Origin: Myxococcota bacterium
Lineage (GTDB): Bacteria > Myxococcota_A > UBA9160 > SMWR01
Assembly (NCBI GenBank): GCA_039030075.1
Contig: JBCCEW010000005.1
Span: forward strand, 124,001-188,000
Direction: 5' to 3'
Length of the DNA: 64,000 nucleotides
Part shown: positions 8,510-16,043 of the stretch, piece by piece
How positions within the stretch are numbered: the first letter of the stretch is position 1
How the letters are laid out: each line of letters begins with the position of its first letter
Position numbers and translations under genes: made by a program
Notes under the pieces: generated by a model
Told to the model about the DNA's origin: nothing
What the model saw: only the letters and a program-made list of their open reading frames with translations
Database searches by the model: none

Positions 8510-9760
8510 CTAGGCCTCGCCCCGAATGCTGGCGAGCGACGGACCGATCTTGTCCGCGATGGGCTCGAGGAGGTCGCGATCGAAGTCGTAGACCTCGAAG
8601 GCGTTGAGCCCGAGGATCGCGCGGGTCTCGTCCTCGGGATACTCGGCGAACACCGACCGCAGCGCGTCCATCGTGTTCGGCCAGGTGCCCTCGAGGTGGG
8701 GGTAGTCGGTGCCGTACATAAGCTTGTCGAGGCCGATCTTGTAGCGATCGCGACCCTCGTGGTCGGGCATGAAGGACGCGCCGATGTAGCACTGGCGCTG
8801 GAAGTACTCGGTGGGCGTGAGCGAGAGGTCCTTCGTGAAGTGCTTGAAGATCGGGTTCGCGCTCTTGAACTCGAGGAGTCGCAGCGTCTCCAGGATCCAC
8901 GAACAGCCCGTCTCCGAGAGTACGTACTTGAGGTTCGGGTGCCGCTCGAAGGCGCCCGACCACAAGAGCGCCGTGAACGGCCGGTGGGCCCACATGTCGA
9001 CTTCCGAGATGAACATCGCGGTTGCGCACTCGAGGTCGCCGTAGTCGGGAGACCAGCCCGAGTGCGACTGCAGCGGCAGCTCGAGCTCTTCGCAGACCGC
9101 CCAGATCGGCTCGTAGCGCGGGTGGTGGTAGAAGGGCTGGTCGCCGGTGCTGGACGGGAGCAGTACGCCGCCCCACAGGCCCGACTCGCGGGCCCGGCGG
9201 ATCTCGGCGACGGTCACGTCGATGTCGTCGACGTTGATCAGCGCGACCCCCGCATGGCGCCCCGGATGCTCGTTGCAGAGGTCCGCGAGCCAGCGGTTGT
9301 AGGCCTCGATCCCCGCCTGGTTCCACTCCGGATCCACCGGGTTGCGGTACTGCATGAGGCCGGCACCGAAGGGCGCCATCTGGGGAAAGATCACCTCGGC
9401 CGCGACGCCGTCGGCTTCGAGGTCGCGGAGCCGGACCGTGGCGTCCCACTCGCCCTGCCGCGGAGCGAACGGGCTGTTGCCGTCGGTGAGCATGGCGCTG
9501 AGCACGGCGTCGTCGATGTCGCCCTTCACCGTGCGCGCCATCAGCTTCATCTTCTCACCGCCCTGCCCTGCCTTGTCGGCGTAGGCGTCGACCGCCTCCT
9601 GGTCGAAGAAGGTGCCCGCGCGCGACACCATCTCGCGGGCGTAGCCGAGCCACCAGCGATCGGCGTGCTCGTGGAATTTCTTCGGCATGTACTCGTTGTA
9701 GGTCACGGGCAGCGCGCCGGCGTGACAATCCGAGCTGATCATCAGGACGTTCTTGGACAT
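8510..9760 (-). CDS. Amidohydrolase-2 family metal-dependent hydrolase (copy A)
   Basis: A 416-residue protein starting at ATG 9760. ISSDCHAG at residues 8-15 and MYGTDYPHLEGTWP near the C-terminus are the paired metal-site blocks also found in the paralogue at 6641-7873. QSHSGWSPDYGD in the middle provides further conserved histidine. Members of this family are TIM-barrel hydrolases or decarboxylases. It is the second gene of the operon, after the SDR and before TetR. Two diverged amidohydrolases in one operon suggest two steps or two related substrates of one pathway. Confidence 0.85.
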   Translation of the reverse strand: MSKNVLMISSDCHAGALPVTYNEYMPKKFHEHADRWWLGYAREMVSRAGTFFDQEAVDAYADKAGQGGEKMKLMARTVKGDIDDAVLSAMLTDGNSPFAPRQGEWDATVRLRDLEADGVAAEVIFPQMAPFGAGLMQYRNPVDPEWNQAGIEAYNRWLADLCNEHPGRHAGVALINVDDIDVTVAEIRRARESGLWGGVLLPSSTGDQPFYHHPRYEPIWAVCEELELPLQSHSGWSPDYGDLECATAMFISEVDMWAHRPFTALLWSGAFERHPNLKYVLSETGCSWILETLRLLEFKSANPIFKHFTKDLSLTPTEYFQRQCYIGASFMPDHEGRDRYKIGLDKLMYGTDYPHLEGTWPNTMDALRSVFAEYPEDETRAILGLNAFEVYDFDRDLLEPIADKIGPSLASIRGEA

Positions 9761-9794
9761 GGTGGTTCCCCCAGGAGACGGACGGACGCGCGCG

Positions 9795-10670
9795 CTAGCT
9801 CAGGCCCATGTGCTGGAGCTCGATCGGGCACTCGCCGCGCGCGAGCTTCTCGGCGCGCTCCTTCAGGGTCGCTTCCATCGACTGGCGATCGATCATGATC
9901 ACGAAGTCCTCGTTGCGGATGCCGGCGAGGAGGAACTGGGCGAGTTCGTCGAGGTCTTGCACGGGCAGCTCGAAGCCCGCCGCCTTCGCGCCCTGCATGA
10001 ACGCGTCGAAGGTCGTCTCCTGGGAAGCGTCTACCTGCACCTTGCGCGCGAGCTCGGCCGGACGGTTCCGCTTCGTCGTCCAGATCCCCGTGTCGAGCAT
10101 GCCGCCCGAGGGATAGAAGATCGCGGCGCGCAGCTTCGTGTCGCGTCCGATCAGCTGGGCGGCGAGGCACTCGGTCATGATCGAGACGGCGGCCTTGCTC
10201 GAGGCGTAGACGACCTGCTGGGCCAGGGGCGAGATGCCGCCGTCGCCCGAAGAGGTGTTCACCACGAAGCCCTCTTCGCCCGAGGCGAGCATGCGCGGGA
10301 CGAAGGCCTGCACACCGTGGGCGACGCCTGCGATGTTGACGCCGTGCACCCACTGGAAGTCGGAGGGCTCGGTCTCCCAGAGGTCGAGGTTCGCGACCGA
10401 CACGCCGGCGTTGTTGCAAAGCAGGTGGCAGGCACCGTGCTCGTCGAACACGCGATCGGCGAGGGCGTTCACCGAGCTCGCATCGGACACGTCGGTGACG
10501 ACCCCGGTGATCGAGCCGCCCAGTTCTTCGGTGGCGGCCTTGAGAGCGGGTTCTTCGACGTCGGCGATCACCACCTTCATGCCTTCGCCGAGGAAGGCCT
10601 TCGCCATGGCCTTGCCGATGCCACTGGCACCGCCGGTGACGACTGCGACGCGATCTCGAAACTCCTGCAT
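9795..10670 (-). CDS. Short-chain dehydrogenase/reductase (classical SDR)
   Basis: A 291-residue NAD(P)-dependent oxidoreductase starting at ATG 10670 (GGAGGG upstream). The Rossmann dinucleotide motif TGGASGIG is at residues 12-19, NNAG at 86-89, catalytic serine at about 140-141, and YASSK with Tyr155 and Lys159. About 40 residues extend beyond the usual 250, rich in charged helices. It leads the operon that continues through two amidohydrolases, TetR and an ADC-like protein, so it probably oxidises or reduces an alcohol or ketone intermediate of that pathway. Confidence 0.9.
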   Translation of the reverse strand: MQEFRDRVAVVTGGASGIGKAMAKAFLGEGMKVVIADVEEPALKAATEELGGSITGVVTDVSDASSVNALADRVFDEHGACHLLCNNAGVSVANLDLWETEPSDFQWVHGVNIAGVAHGVQAFVPRMLASGEEGFVVNTSSGDGGISPLAQQVVYASSKAAVSIMTECLAAQLIGRDTKLRAAIFYPSGGMLDTGIWTTKRNRPAELARKVQVDASQETTFDAFMQGAKAAGFELPVQDLDELAQFLLAGIRNEDFVIMIDRQSMEATLKERAEKLARGECPIELQHMGLS

Positions 10671-10747
10671 CGAACCCTCCTGCCGAATGTGGGCGCACCC
10701 GGCGTTCGGCACCGGGCCAGGCGGGCATGCTGAAGGACGGGCGTGTG

Positions 10748-10822
10748 AACCGCAATCAAAAAATGATCGGAGTTCAATAATTTGGAAAACGCAATAATTC
10801 CGAATATTTGGAATATCGCGCA
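10748..10822 (-). promoter_or_regulatory. AT-rich promoter region with palindromic operator for the SDR operon
   Basis: This is one of the few AT-rich stretches in the window and lies 78-152 bases upstream of the SDR start. It contains an 18-bp palindrome at 10797-10814 (16 of 18 positions symmetric, outer arms ATTCC/GGAAT). A related half-site, AATAATTTGGAA, lies about 20 bases nearer the gene. Size and symmetry suit a TetR-type operator, and the operon encodes a TetR protein. Confidence 0.5.
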
Positions 10823-10857
10823 GCCGACCGTGCCGGCCGATCATCGGCCTCGGGCCG

Positions 10858-12390
10858 CTAGACCACCAGCTTGCGCAGCAGCCGGTTCCCGAACACGAAC
10901 TTGATGAACTTCTGCATCCCGTCCGCCCCTTCCTTCGTGTAGGGGTACCCGCCCTGGGCCTTCTTCGCGGTGTCCACGAGGATGGGGTGGGCGTGGCAGT
11001 AGCCGCGGATGCCGGTCTCGCCGTTCACCTGTCCGACGCCGCTCGCCTTCAGGCCGCCGAAGGGCGCCTCGGGGATGCCGTAGGTCATGGCGATGTTGTT
11101 CACGTTGACGCTGCCGGTCTCCATGCGCTCGCCCAAGGCGACGCCCTTGTCGGCGTCGCTCGTCCAAACGTTGCCCGACAGTCCGTAGTCCGAGTCGTTC
11201 GCCAGGGCGATCGCCTCTTCCTCGTCCTTCACCTTCTGGATCGCCACGATCGGCCCGAAGGTTTCGCTGCGCATCAGCTCCATGTCGTGATCCACGTCGA
11301 CCACGACGGTCGGCTGAAAATAGAAGCCCTTGAGGTCCGGGTTGCGGTTGCCGCCCACCAGCACCTTCGCGCCCTTCGCGCGCGCGTCGTCCATGTGGCG
11401 TTCGATGATGTCCATCTGCTTGTCCCAGAACACGGCGCCGACGTCGCCATCGGGGGCGTCGGTCTGCACGAGCTGCTTCGTCTGCTCGACCACCTTGTCG
11501 ACGAAGGGTTCGTAGATCGACTCGGGCACGTAGATGCGCTCGGTGCCGCAGCAGAAGTGGCCGTTGTTGAAGCAGGAGCCGCGCACGGCTCCGTCGGCCG
11601 CCTTGTCGAGATCGGCGTCCTTGCAAACGACCATCGCATCCTTGCCGCCGAGCTCGAGGGTGACGGGGATCAGCAGGCGCCCGCAGGCCTCGCCCACCTT
11701 GCGACCCGTCGCGACGCTCCCGGTGAAGGAGACCTTGTCGACGCCGGCCTCAATCAACGCCGCGCCGGTCGCGCCATCGCCCTGCACCACCTGATAGAGA
11801 TCTTCCGGGAAGCCGGCGGCGTCGGTCAGCTCCTTCAAGAGTACCGCCGAGAAGGGCGTGACCTCGCTGGGCTTGTGCACGACGGCGTTGCCGGCCATCA
11901 CCGCCTGGGCGAGGGGATTCGCCGCGAGCGCCACCGGGCCGTTCCACGGCGTGATCAGGCCGACCACTCCGAGGGGCTGGTAGACGAGGGTGACCTTCGT
12001 GGTGAAGCGCATCATCCCGGACGCGGGGCGCTTCTGGGTCTGCAGGTACTTCTTCGCCCGCTTCGCGTAGTGGGAGATCTGCATGCAGGGCGCCATCACC
12101 TCCATGCTGATCGCTTCGCTGCGCGGCTTTCCGGTTTCCTTCCGCACGAGATCGACGATGTCGTCCTGGCGGGCGACGATCTGATCGACGAGACGCCACA
12201 GGTACTCGGCGCGCTGATCGAAGGAGAGCTTCCGCCACTCGGTCTGGGCCTTGCGCGCTCGCTCGACCGCGGCGCGGACGTCGTCGGCGGTGCCCGCCTC
12301 GAAGTCGCCGATCGGTTCGAGCGTAACTGGGCTGGTGATCCGATAGCGCTGGCGCGGGCCGTCGGAAGCGATGGGTTCGAACAGGGCCAT
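10858..12390 (-). CDS. NAD(P)-dependent aldehyde dehydrogenase
   Basis: A 510-residue aldehyde dehydrogenase starting at ATG 12390 behind GAGGAG. Family motifs are in order: TPWNGP near 148 (substrate/cofactor entry), HKPSE at 172-176, SFTGS at 221-225, catalytic glutamate in LELGGKD (Glu246), and the nucleophile in GHFCCGTER (Cys280 by alignment with the GQxC motif). It oxidises aldehydes to acids. The class cannot be told from sequence alone. It lies upstream of, and reads toward, the SDR operon, with 187 bases and a separate promoter region between them, so it probably belongs to the same pathway but may have its own regulation. Confidence 0.93.
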   Translation of the reverse strand: MALFEPIASDGPRQRYRITSPVTLEPIGDFEAGTADDVRAAVERARKAQTEWRKLSFDQRAEYLWRLVDQIVARQDDIVDLVRKETGKPRSEAISMEVMAPCMQISHYAKRAKKYLQTQKRPASGMMRFTTKVTLVYQPLGVVGLITPWNGPVALAANPLAQAVMAGNAVVHKPSEVTPFSAVLLKELTDAAGFPEDLYQVVQGDGATGAALIEAGVDKVSFTGSVATGRKVGEACGRLLIPVTLELGGKDAMVVCKDADLDKAADGAVRGSCFNNGHFCCGTERIYVPESIYEPFVDKVVEQTKQLVQTDAPDGDVGAVFWDKQMDIIERHMDDARAKGAKVLVGGNRNPDLKGFYFQPTVVVDVDHDMELMRSETFGPIVAIQKVKDEEEAIALANDSDYGLSGNVWTSDADKGVALGERMETGSVNVNNIAMTYGIPEAPFGGLKASGVGQVNGETGIRGYCHAHPILVDTAKKAQGGYPYTKEGADGMQKFIKFVFGNRLLRKLVV

Positions 12391-12412
12391 GGCATTCTCC
12401 TCGTAGCAGCGG

Positions 12413-12466
12413 GCGGTTCCTACGAACCGCGTAGGCTCCCAGCATGCGATCGGAGGCGGGCCTCCG
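12413..12466. promoter_or_regulatory. Two inverted repeats in the ALDH/DUF1214 divergent promoter region
   Basis: A perfect inverted repeat GCGGTTC-CTAC-GAACCGC spans 12413-12430, 23 bases upstream of the ALDH start. A second, CGGAGG-CGGG-CCTCCG, spans 12451-12466. Both lie between two divergent genes and could serve as operators for either side. Confidence 0.4.
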
Positions 12467-12584
12467 CAATCGACGGCTCGCGAACCGGATTCGCAGGCGC
12501 TCTTGACCACCGCGGCGCTTGTCTCGGCGGCCGCCGGAGCGCAGCATGGAGCGGGCGGGCCGATCCCGCCGAGAGGAGAGCCGG

Positions 12585-13718
12585 ATGTCTGGAGCTGCAG
12601 CCGAAAGTCGCGTCGCCTTCGACGAGTTGCTCGACCTGTTGCGCGAGTTTGCCGATCGCTACGCGGGGCCCGAGTGGGGTGTCGAACAGCCGGACGCCAC
12701 GGCCGAGGCCCTGCGCGCCGTCCTGCACCTGCTCGAGGCCTCCCTCGTGACGCGTCAGGAGTCGCACCCGACCCGGCCCTGGTTTCGCGAGTTTCCGCTG
12801 CCGACCCGCAAGTTCCTGGGCGACAACTCGGACGCGGTCTACTTCGAGACCGCGATCTCACCGGATCATCGCTACCGCCTGACCGGCAACATGGCTGGGG
12901 CCGTGTACGTCTCGATCACCATCGAGTCGGGCGCTCCGAACGGGGAGTTCTCCCGCAGCACGGGCGGCGTGATCAACGACAGCGAGTTCGACGTCGCCGC
13001 CGACGGCAGCTTCGAGATCTTTCTGGGAGGCGAACCGCGCGACCGCAACTACCTGCCGCTGCCGCCCGACGCCGACCGTCTCACCACCCGCCACTACTAC
13101 GAAGACGAGAAGCCGGCGCCGATCGAGCCGCGCCATACCGACCTGCGCATCGAGGTGCTCGACCCGGGTCCGGCGCCCGACGCGCCGAACGACGCCAACG
13201 TCGCGGCGGCGATCCGGCGGGTCGCGGCGTTCATGCGGACGTCGACCCTCGACATGGGTCCGCCGCCGCGCGAACAACCCGACTTCGTCTCGCGCGTGCC
13301 CAACGAGTTCCCGCAGCCGGTGAAGCCGGGCAACTTCGCCCAGGCGGCGGCCGACGCCGCGTACAGCATGGCGCCCTTCGTCGTCGGTCCGGATCAGGCG
13401 CTGGTGATGACCGGCCGTTGGCCCGACCATGTGCGCTGCGCGAACGTGTGCCTGTGGAACACCCACATGCAGACCTACGACTACCTGAACCGCTCGGTCA
13501 CGCTCAACCGCAAGAAGACGGTGCTCGAGCCCGACGGCAGCTACCGGATCGTGATCGCCCACGAAGACCCGGGCGTCCCGAACTGGCTCGATACGGAAGG
13601 CCGCGCCTTCGGTCTCGTGTTCTGGCGCTTCATGCTGCCCGAAGGCGAGATCGACACGCCCCAGGCCGAGCTCGTCCCTGTGGCGTCACTGAAGGCCCAG
13701 GGACGCGAGGGCGCCTGA
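12585..13718 (+). CDS. DUF1214 domain protein
   Basis: A 377-residue protein starting at ATG 12585, chosen over upstream in-frame codons because of the AGGAGAG site before it. The C-terminal half carries the DUF1214 signature: RCANVCLWNTHMQTYDY, followed by DGSYRIVIAHEDPGVPNWLDTEG and FWRFMLPEGE. The N-terminal half (about 1-120) is helical. DUF1214 proteins are soluble beta-sandwich proteins of unknown biochemical role, often found near catabolic and lipid genes. It is divergent from the ALDH gene and may share regulation with it through the palindromes between them. Confidence 0.85.
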   Translation: MSGAAAESRVAFDELLDLLREFADRYAGPEWGVEQPDATAEALRAVLHLLEASLVTRQESHPTRPWFREFPLPTRKFLGDNSDAVYFETAISPDHRYRLTGNMAGAVYVSITIESGAPNGEFSRSTGGVINDSEFDVAADGSFEIFLGGEPRDRNYLPLPPDADRLTTRHYYEDEKPAPIEPRHTDLRIEVLDPGPAPDAPNDANVAAAIRRVAAFMRTSTLDMGPPPREQPDFVSRVPNEFPQPVKPGNFAQAAADAAYSMAPFVVGPDQALVMTGRWPDHVRCANVCLWNTHMQTYDYLNRSVTLNRKKTVLEPDGSYRIVIAHEDPGVPNWLDTEGRAFGLVFWRFMLPEGEIDTPQAELVPVASLKAQGREGA

Positions 13719-13765
13719 CCGCTCCAATCTGCCGCGAGCCTTCCGAGGGCACGGCGGGCGCTGTC

Positions 13766-13990
13766 GCCCCGGTACGGGGCTATTCTGCGGTTGGGGGGGC
13801 GAGGGAGTGAAACCTCCGGTTCGGCGGAGCGTCGAAGACCCCAACACAGCCCGGGGGGACGGCCGGGTAACCGAGTGGCCCGGGGCTGCGTAGGAAGGGG
13901 CACGTGTTCCCCGACGAGCGTCGGGGTGCTGCCGACGACCGGGTTTCCGGCCGCTTGCGCAACGGCTGCACGACAGCCAAGGAGAACGAC
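13766..13990 (+). ncRNA. Putative structured leader RNA upstream of the bufferin precursor
   Basis: No gene occupies 13719-13990, but the strand leading into bufA is unusually rich in potential RNA stems. They are: GCCCC/GGGGC (13766-13780); CTCCG/CGGAG (13814-13829); CAGCCC (13847-13852) with GGGCTG (13883-13888), enclosing a CGG-GTAA-CCG hairpin at 13864-13873; CCCC (13839-13842) with GGGG (13897-13900); a 7-bp hairpin CCCCGAC/GTCGGGG (13909-13926); and GGCTG/CAGCC (13964-13978) ending just before the ribosome-binding site. CAGCC and GGCTG each occur twice, so partners can be exchanged. It matches no riboswitch consensus I know. The call is inference from base pairing in GC-rich DNA. Confidence 0.45.
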
Positions 13991-14251
13991 ATGAAGATGA
14001 AGGGATTGCTGGTGGCGAGTGCCGCCCTGGGCCTGATGGCGGCTGCGCCGGGTGTGGCGACGGCGGACGACCACGGTGATGGCGGCGACAAGGTGAAGTG
14101 CGAAGGCATCAACTCGTGCGCCGGCACGGGTGCCTGCGGCGCCGCCGACGGCAGCCACGACTGCGGTGGCAAGAACAGCTGCAAGGGCAAGGGCTGGGTG
14201 TACACCTCGGCCGACGAGTGCGCCGAGAAGGGCGGCACCGTCCTCGAGTAG
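13991..14251 (+). CDS. bufA: Bufferin-type RiPP precursor peptide (BufA-like, six cysteines)
   Basis: An 86-residue secreted peptide starting at ATG 13991 (AAGGAG upstream). Residues 1-25 are a Sec signal peptide ending GVATA. The mature part carries Cys37, 43, 49, 58, 64 and 77 in Gly/Ser-rich contexts (CEGINSC, CGGKNSCKGKGW). This layout is characteristic of BufA-family precursors: a long signal peptide as leader and repeated Cys-containing core motifs. In studied bufferins, an MNIO enzyme converts core cysteines to modified heterocycles, and the exported peptide binds copper. The enzyme (14347) and partner (15192) follow on the same strand, which makes the identity strong. Confidence 0.85.
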   Translation: MKMKGLLVASAALGLMAAAPGVATADDHGDGGDKVKCEGINSCAGTGACGAADGSHDCGGKNSCKGKGWVYTSADECAEKGGTVLE

Positions 14252-14261
14252 CGGGACTCAC

Positions 14262-14296
14262 AGCGCCCCGGTCGCCGATAGGGCGCCCGGGGCGCT
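14262..14296 (+). terminator. Stem-loop between bufA and bufB
   Basis: A perfect 10-bp stem (AGCGCCCCGG at 14262-14271 with CCGGGGCGCT at 14287-14296) lies 10 bases after the bufA stop and is followed by CGTCCTTTC. The T-run is weak, so partial termination or a 3'-end stabiliser is more likely than full termination. Either would give more precursor than enzyme mRNA. Confidence 0.55.
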
Positions 14297-14346
14297 CGTC
14301 CTTTCGCTCGACGTCTCCCCATGACCGCCTCCTCGGACCGAAGCGC

Positions 14347-15195
14347 ATGAGCGCACGTCGCTCCGTACCCGATCTCGGCCACGGTGTGGGCCTGCGCCGC
14401 GATCACTACGAGGACGTGCTGGCGGGGGACGTCCGGGTCGACTGGTTCGAGGTCGTCTCGGAGAACTTCATGGTCGCCGGGGGACGCCCGCGCGACATCC
14501 TCGCCCGCGTTCGCCGCGACTATCCGGTGGTGCTCCACGGCGTCAGTCTGTCGATCGGTTCGACGGACCCGCTCTCGAATCCCTACCTCGACGAACTCGC
14601 AGCGCTGATCGAGCGCGTCGAACCCGCCTGGGTGTCGGACCACCTGTGTTGGACCGGCGTCGGCGGACACAACGCGCACGACCTGCTGCCGCTTCCCTAT
14701 ACCGAGGAAGCGCTGGCCCACGTCATCGACCGGGTCGCGCGCGTGCAAGACCACCTCGGACGCCGGATCGCCCTCGAGAACGTGTCCACCTATCTGCAGT
14801 TCGCTGGAAGCGCCCTACCCGAGTGGGAGTTCCTCGCCGCCGTCGCCGAGGGCGCCGACTGCGGAATCCTGCTCGACGTGAACAACATCTTCGTGAGTGC
14901 GCACAATCACGGCTTCGACCCCGAGACCTACCTCGCGGCGGTGCCGTCCGAACGCGTGTGGCAGATCCACCTGGCGGGCCACACCGATCAGGGCACCCAC
15001 CTGCTCGACACCCACAGTGCACCGGTGCGCGAAGAGGTCTGGGCGCTCTACCGCAGCGCGACGCGTCGCGTCGGCGCGGTTTCCAGTCTGATCGAATGGG
15101 ACGACGACATTCCCGCGTGGTCGGTCCTCGAAACCGAGAGTCTGCGCGCGCGGGAAGAACGCGCAGGCGTACTCGCCGAGGCACCCGCGGCATGA
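14347..15195 (+). CDS. bufB: MNIO (DUF692) multinuclear iron oxidase, RiPP-modifying enzyme
   Basis: A 282-residue DUF692 protein starting at ATG 14347. MNIO enzymes are TIM barrels with two or three iron ions that oxidatively modify cysteines of RiPP precursors. Conserved metal-binding blocks are visible in order: VLHGVSLSIGS, WVSDHLCW, IALENVSTY, LLDVNNIFVSAHNHGFD, IHLAGH, and LIEWDDDIP. The length is normal for the family. The stop overlaps the start of the DUF2063 partner by four bases (ATGA), indicating coupled translation. With the six-Cys precursor upstream this is the maturase of the locus. Confidence 0.92.
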   Translation: MSARRSVPDLGHGVGLRRDHYEDVLAGDVRVDWFEVVSENFMVAGGRPRDILARVRRDYPVVLHGVSLSIGSTDPLSNPYLDELAALIERVEPAWVSDHLCWTGVGGHNAHDLLPLPYTEEALAHVIDRVARVQDHLGRRIALENVSTYLQFAGSALPEWEFLAAVAEGADCGILLDVNNIFVSAHNHGFDPETYLAAVPSERVWQIHLAGHTDQGTHLLDTHSAPVREEVWALYRSATRRVGAVSSLIEWDDDIPAWSVLETESLRAREERAGVLAEAPAA

Positions 15196-16043
15196 GCGAG
15201 ATCACGCTGGCCGAGGCCCAGCAGCTGCTCTGGGAGCTGATTGCGGCTCCCGAAGGCGCGGCATCCGGTGCCGCGGCGCTCCAACGGGCAGGACGGATCG
15301 AGGATCCGAGCCTTGCGTTCCTGGTGCGCGAAACCCCGCGCATGACGGCCGTCGATTGCGTCGACGTGTACGCCAACATGTACTTCTACCGGCTGCATGA
15401 CTGCCTGCGCGACGACTTTCCCGGGTTGGCCGCCGAACTCGAAACCGGACGCTTCAACGATCTGGTGACCGACTATCTGCTTGCCCACCCACCCCGGCAC
15501 CCGTCGCTGCGCGAGTTGGGGCGGGCGCTCCCCGACTTCGTGGCGGGGCACGCATTGGGGGCATCGCATCCCCTGGTTCCGGGGCTGGCGCGTCTCGAGT
15601 GGGCACGCGTCGATGTCTTCGACGCGGAAGACGCCGAGCTCCTGACCCGCGACGCGATCATCGCGCTGGGTTCGCACGACCCGGAGACGTTTCGGATGCA
15701 CGCGATCCCCGCCCTGCGCACGTTCCGGGTGCCGGTGGGCGTGTTGCCGCGTTGGCGTCGCCACGTGGAAGCGAGCGAAGAAGCCGAACCGTCCGCGGAT
15801 CCGGCAGACACGGTCGCCGTCCGGGCCTGGCGAAACGACTTCGCCGTCTGGCACCGCTCGATGGAGGCAGACGAAGCCGCTTGCCTGGACCGCCTCATCG
15901 CCGAGGGCGTCGGTCTGGGAGCCCTCGCCGAGACGCTCCTCACCTATCACGAGGGGGACGAGGAGCGCGCGATGGGACGACTCGCGGGGCTGCTCGAACG
16001 TTGGGCCGCCGACGGGATCGTGACGGACGGACCGAGCGCCTAG
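15192..16043 (+). CDS. bufC: DUF2063 partner protein of the MNIO enzyme (BufC-like)
   Basis: A 283-residue protein starting at ATG 15192, overlapping the MNIO gene by four bases. The N-terminal 100 residues match DUF2063: VDVYANMYFYRLHDCLRDDFP and DYLLAHPPRHPSLRELGRALPDF. The C-terminal half is a less conserved alpha/beta region. DUF2063 proteins pair with DUF692 enzymes and are thought to recruit the precursor peptide; despite a common label as DNA-binding, no helix-turn-helix is apparent. Its TAG stop shares the four bases CTAG at 16040-16043 with the stop of the convergent gene. Confidence 0.88.
   Translation: MSEITLAEAQQLLWELIAAPEGAASGAAALQRAGRIEDPSLAFLVRETPRMTAVDCVDVYANMYFYRLHDCLRDDFPGLAAELETGRFNDLVTDYLLAHPPRHPSLRELGRALPDFVAGHALGASHPLVPGLARLEWARVDVFDAEDAELLTRDAIIALGSHDPETFRMHAIPALRTFRVPVGVLPRWRRHVEASEEAEPSADPADTVAVRAWRNDFAVWHRSMEADEAACLDRLIAEGVGLGALAETLLTYHEGDEERAMGRLAGLLERWAADGIVTDGPSA

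Noticed and set aside
13801-13870. Cobalamin or cyclic-di-GMP riboswitch, suggested by GAGTGAAACC and GGCCGGGTAACC
   Set aside because: The remaining conserved boxes and spacing do not match either class.
13861-13905. TPP riboswitch, suggested by GCGTAGGAAGG near 13888
   Set aside because: The CTGAGA core and the other conserved TPP elements are missing, and the downstream gene is unrelated to thiamine.
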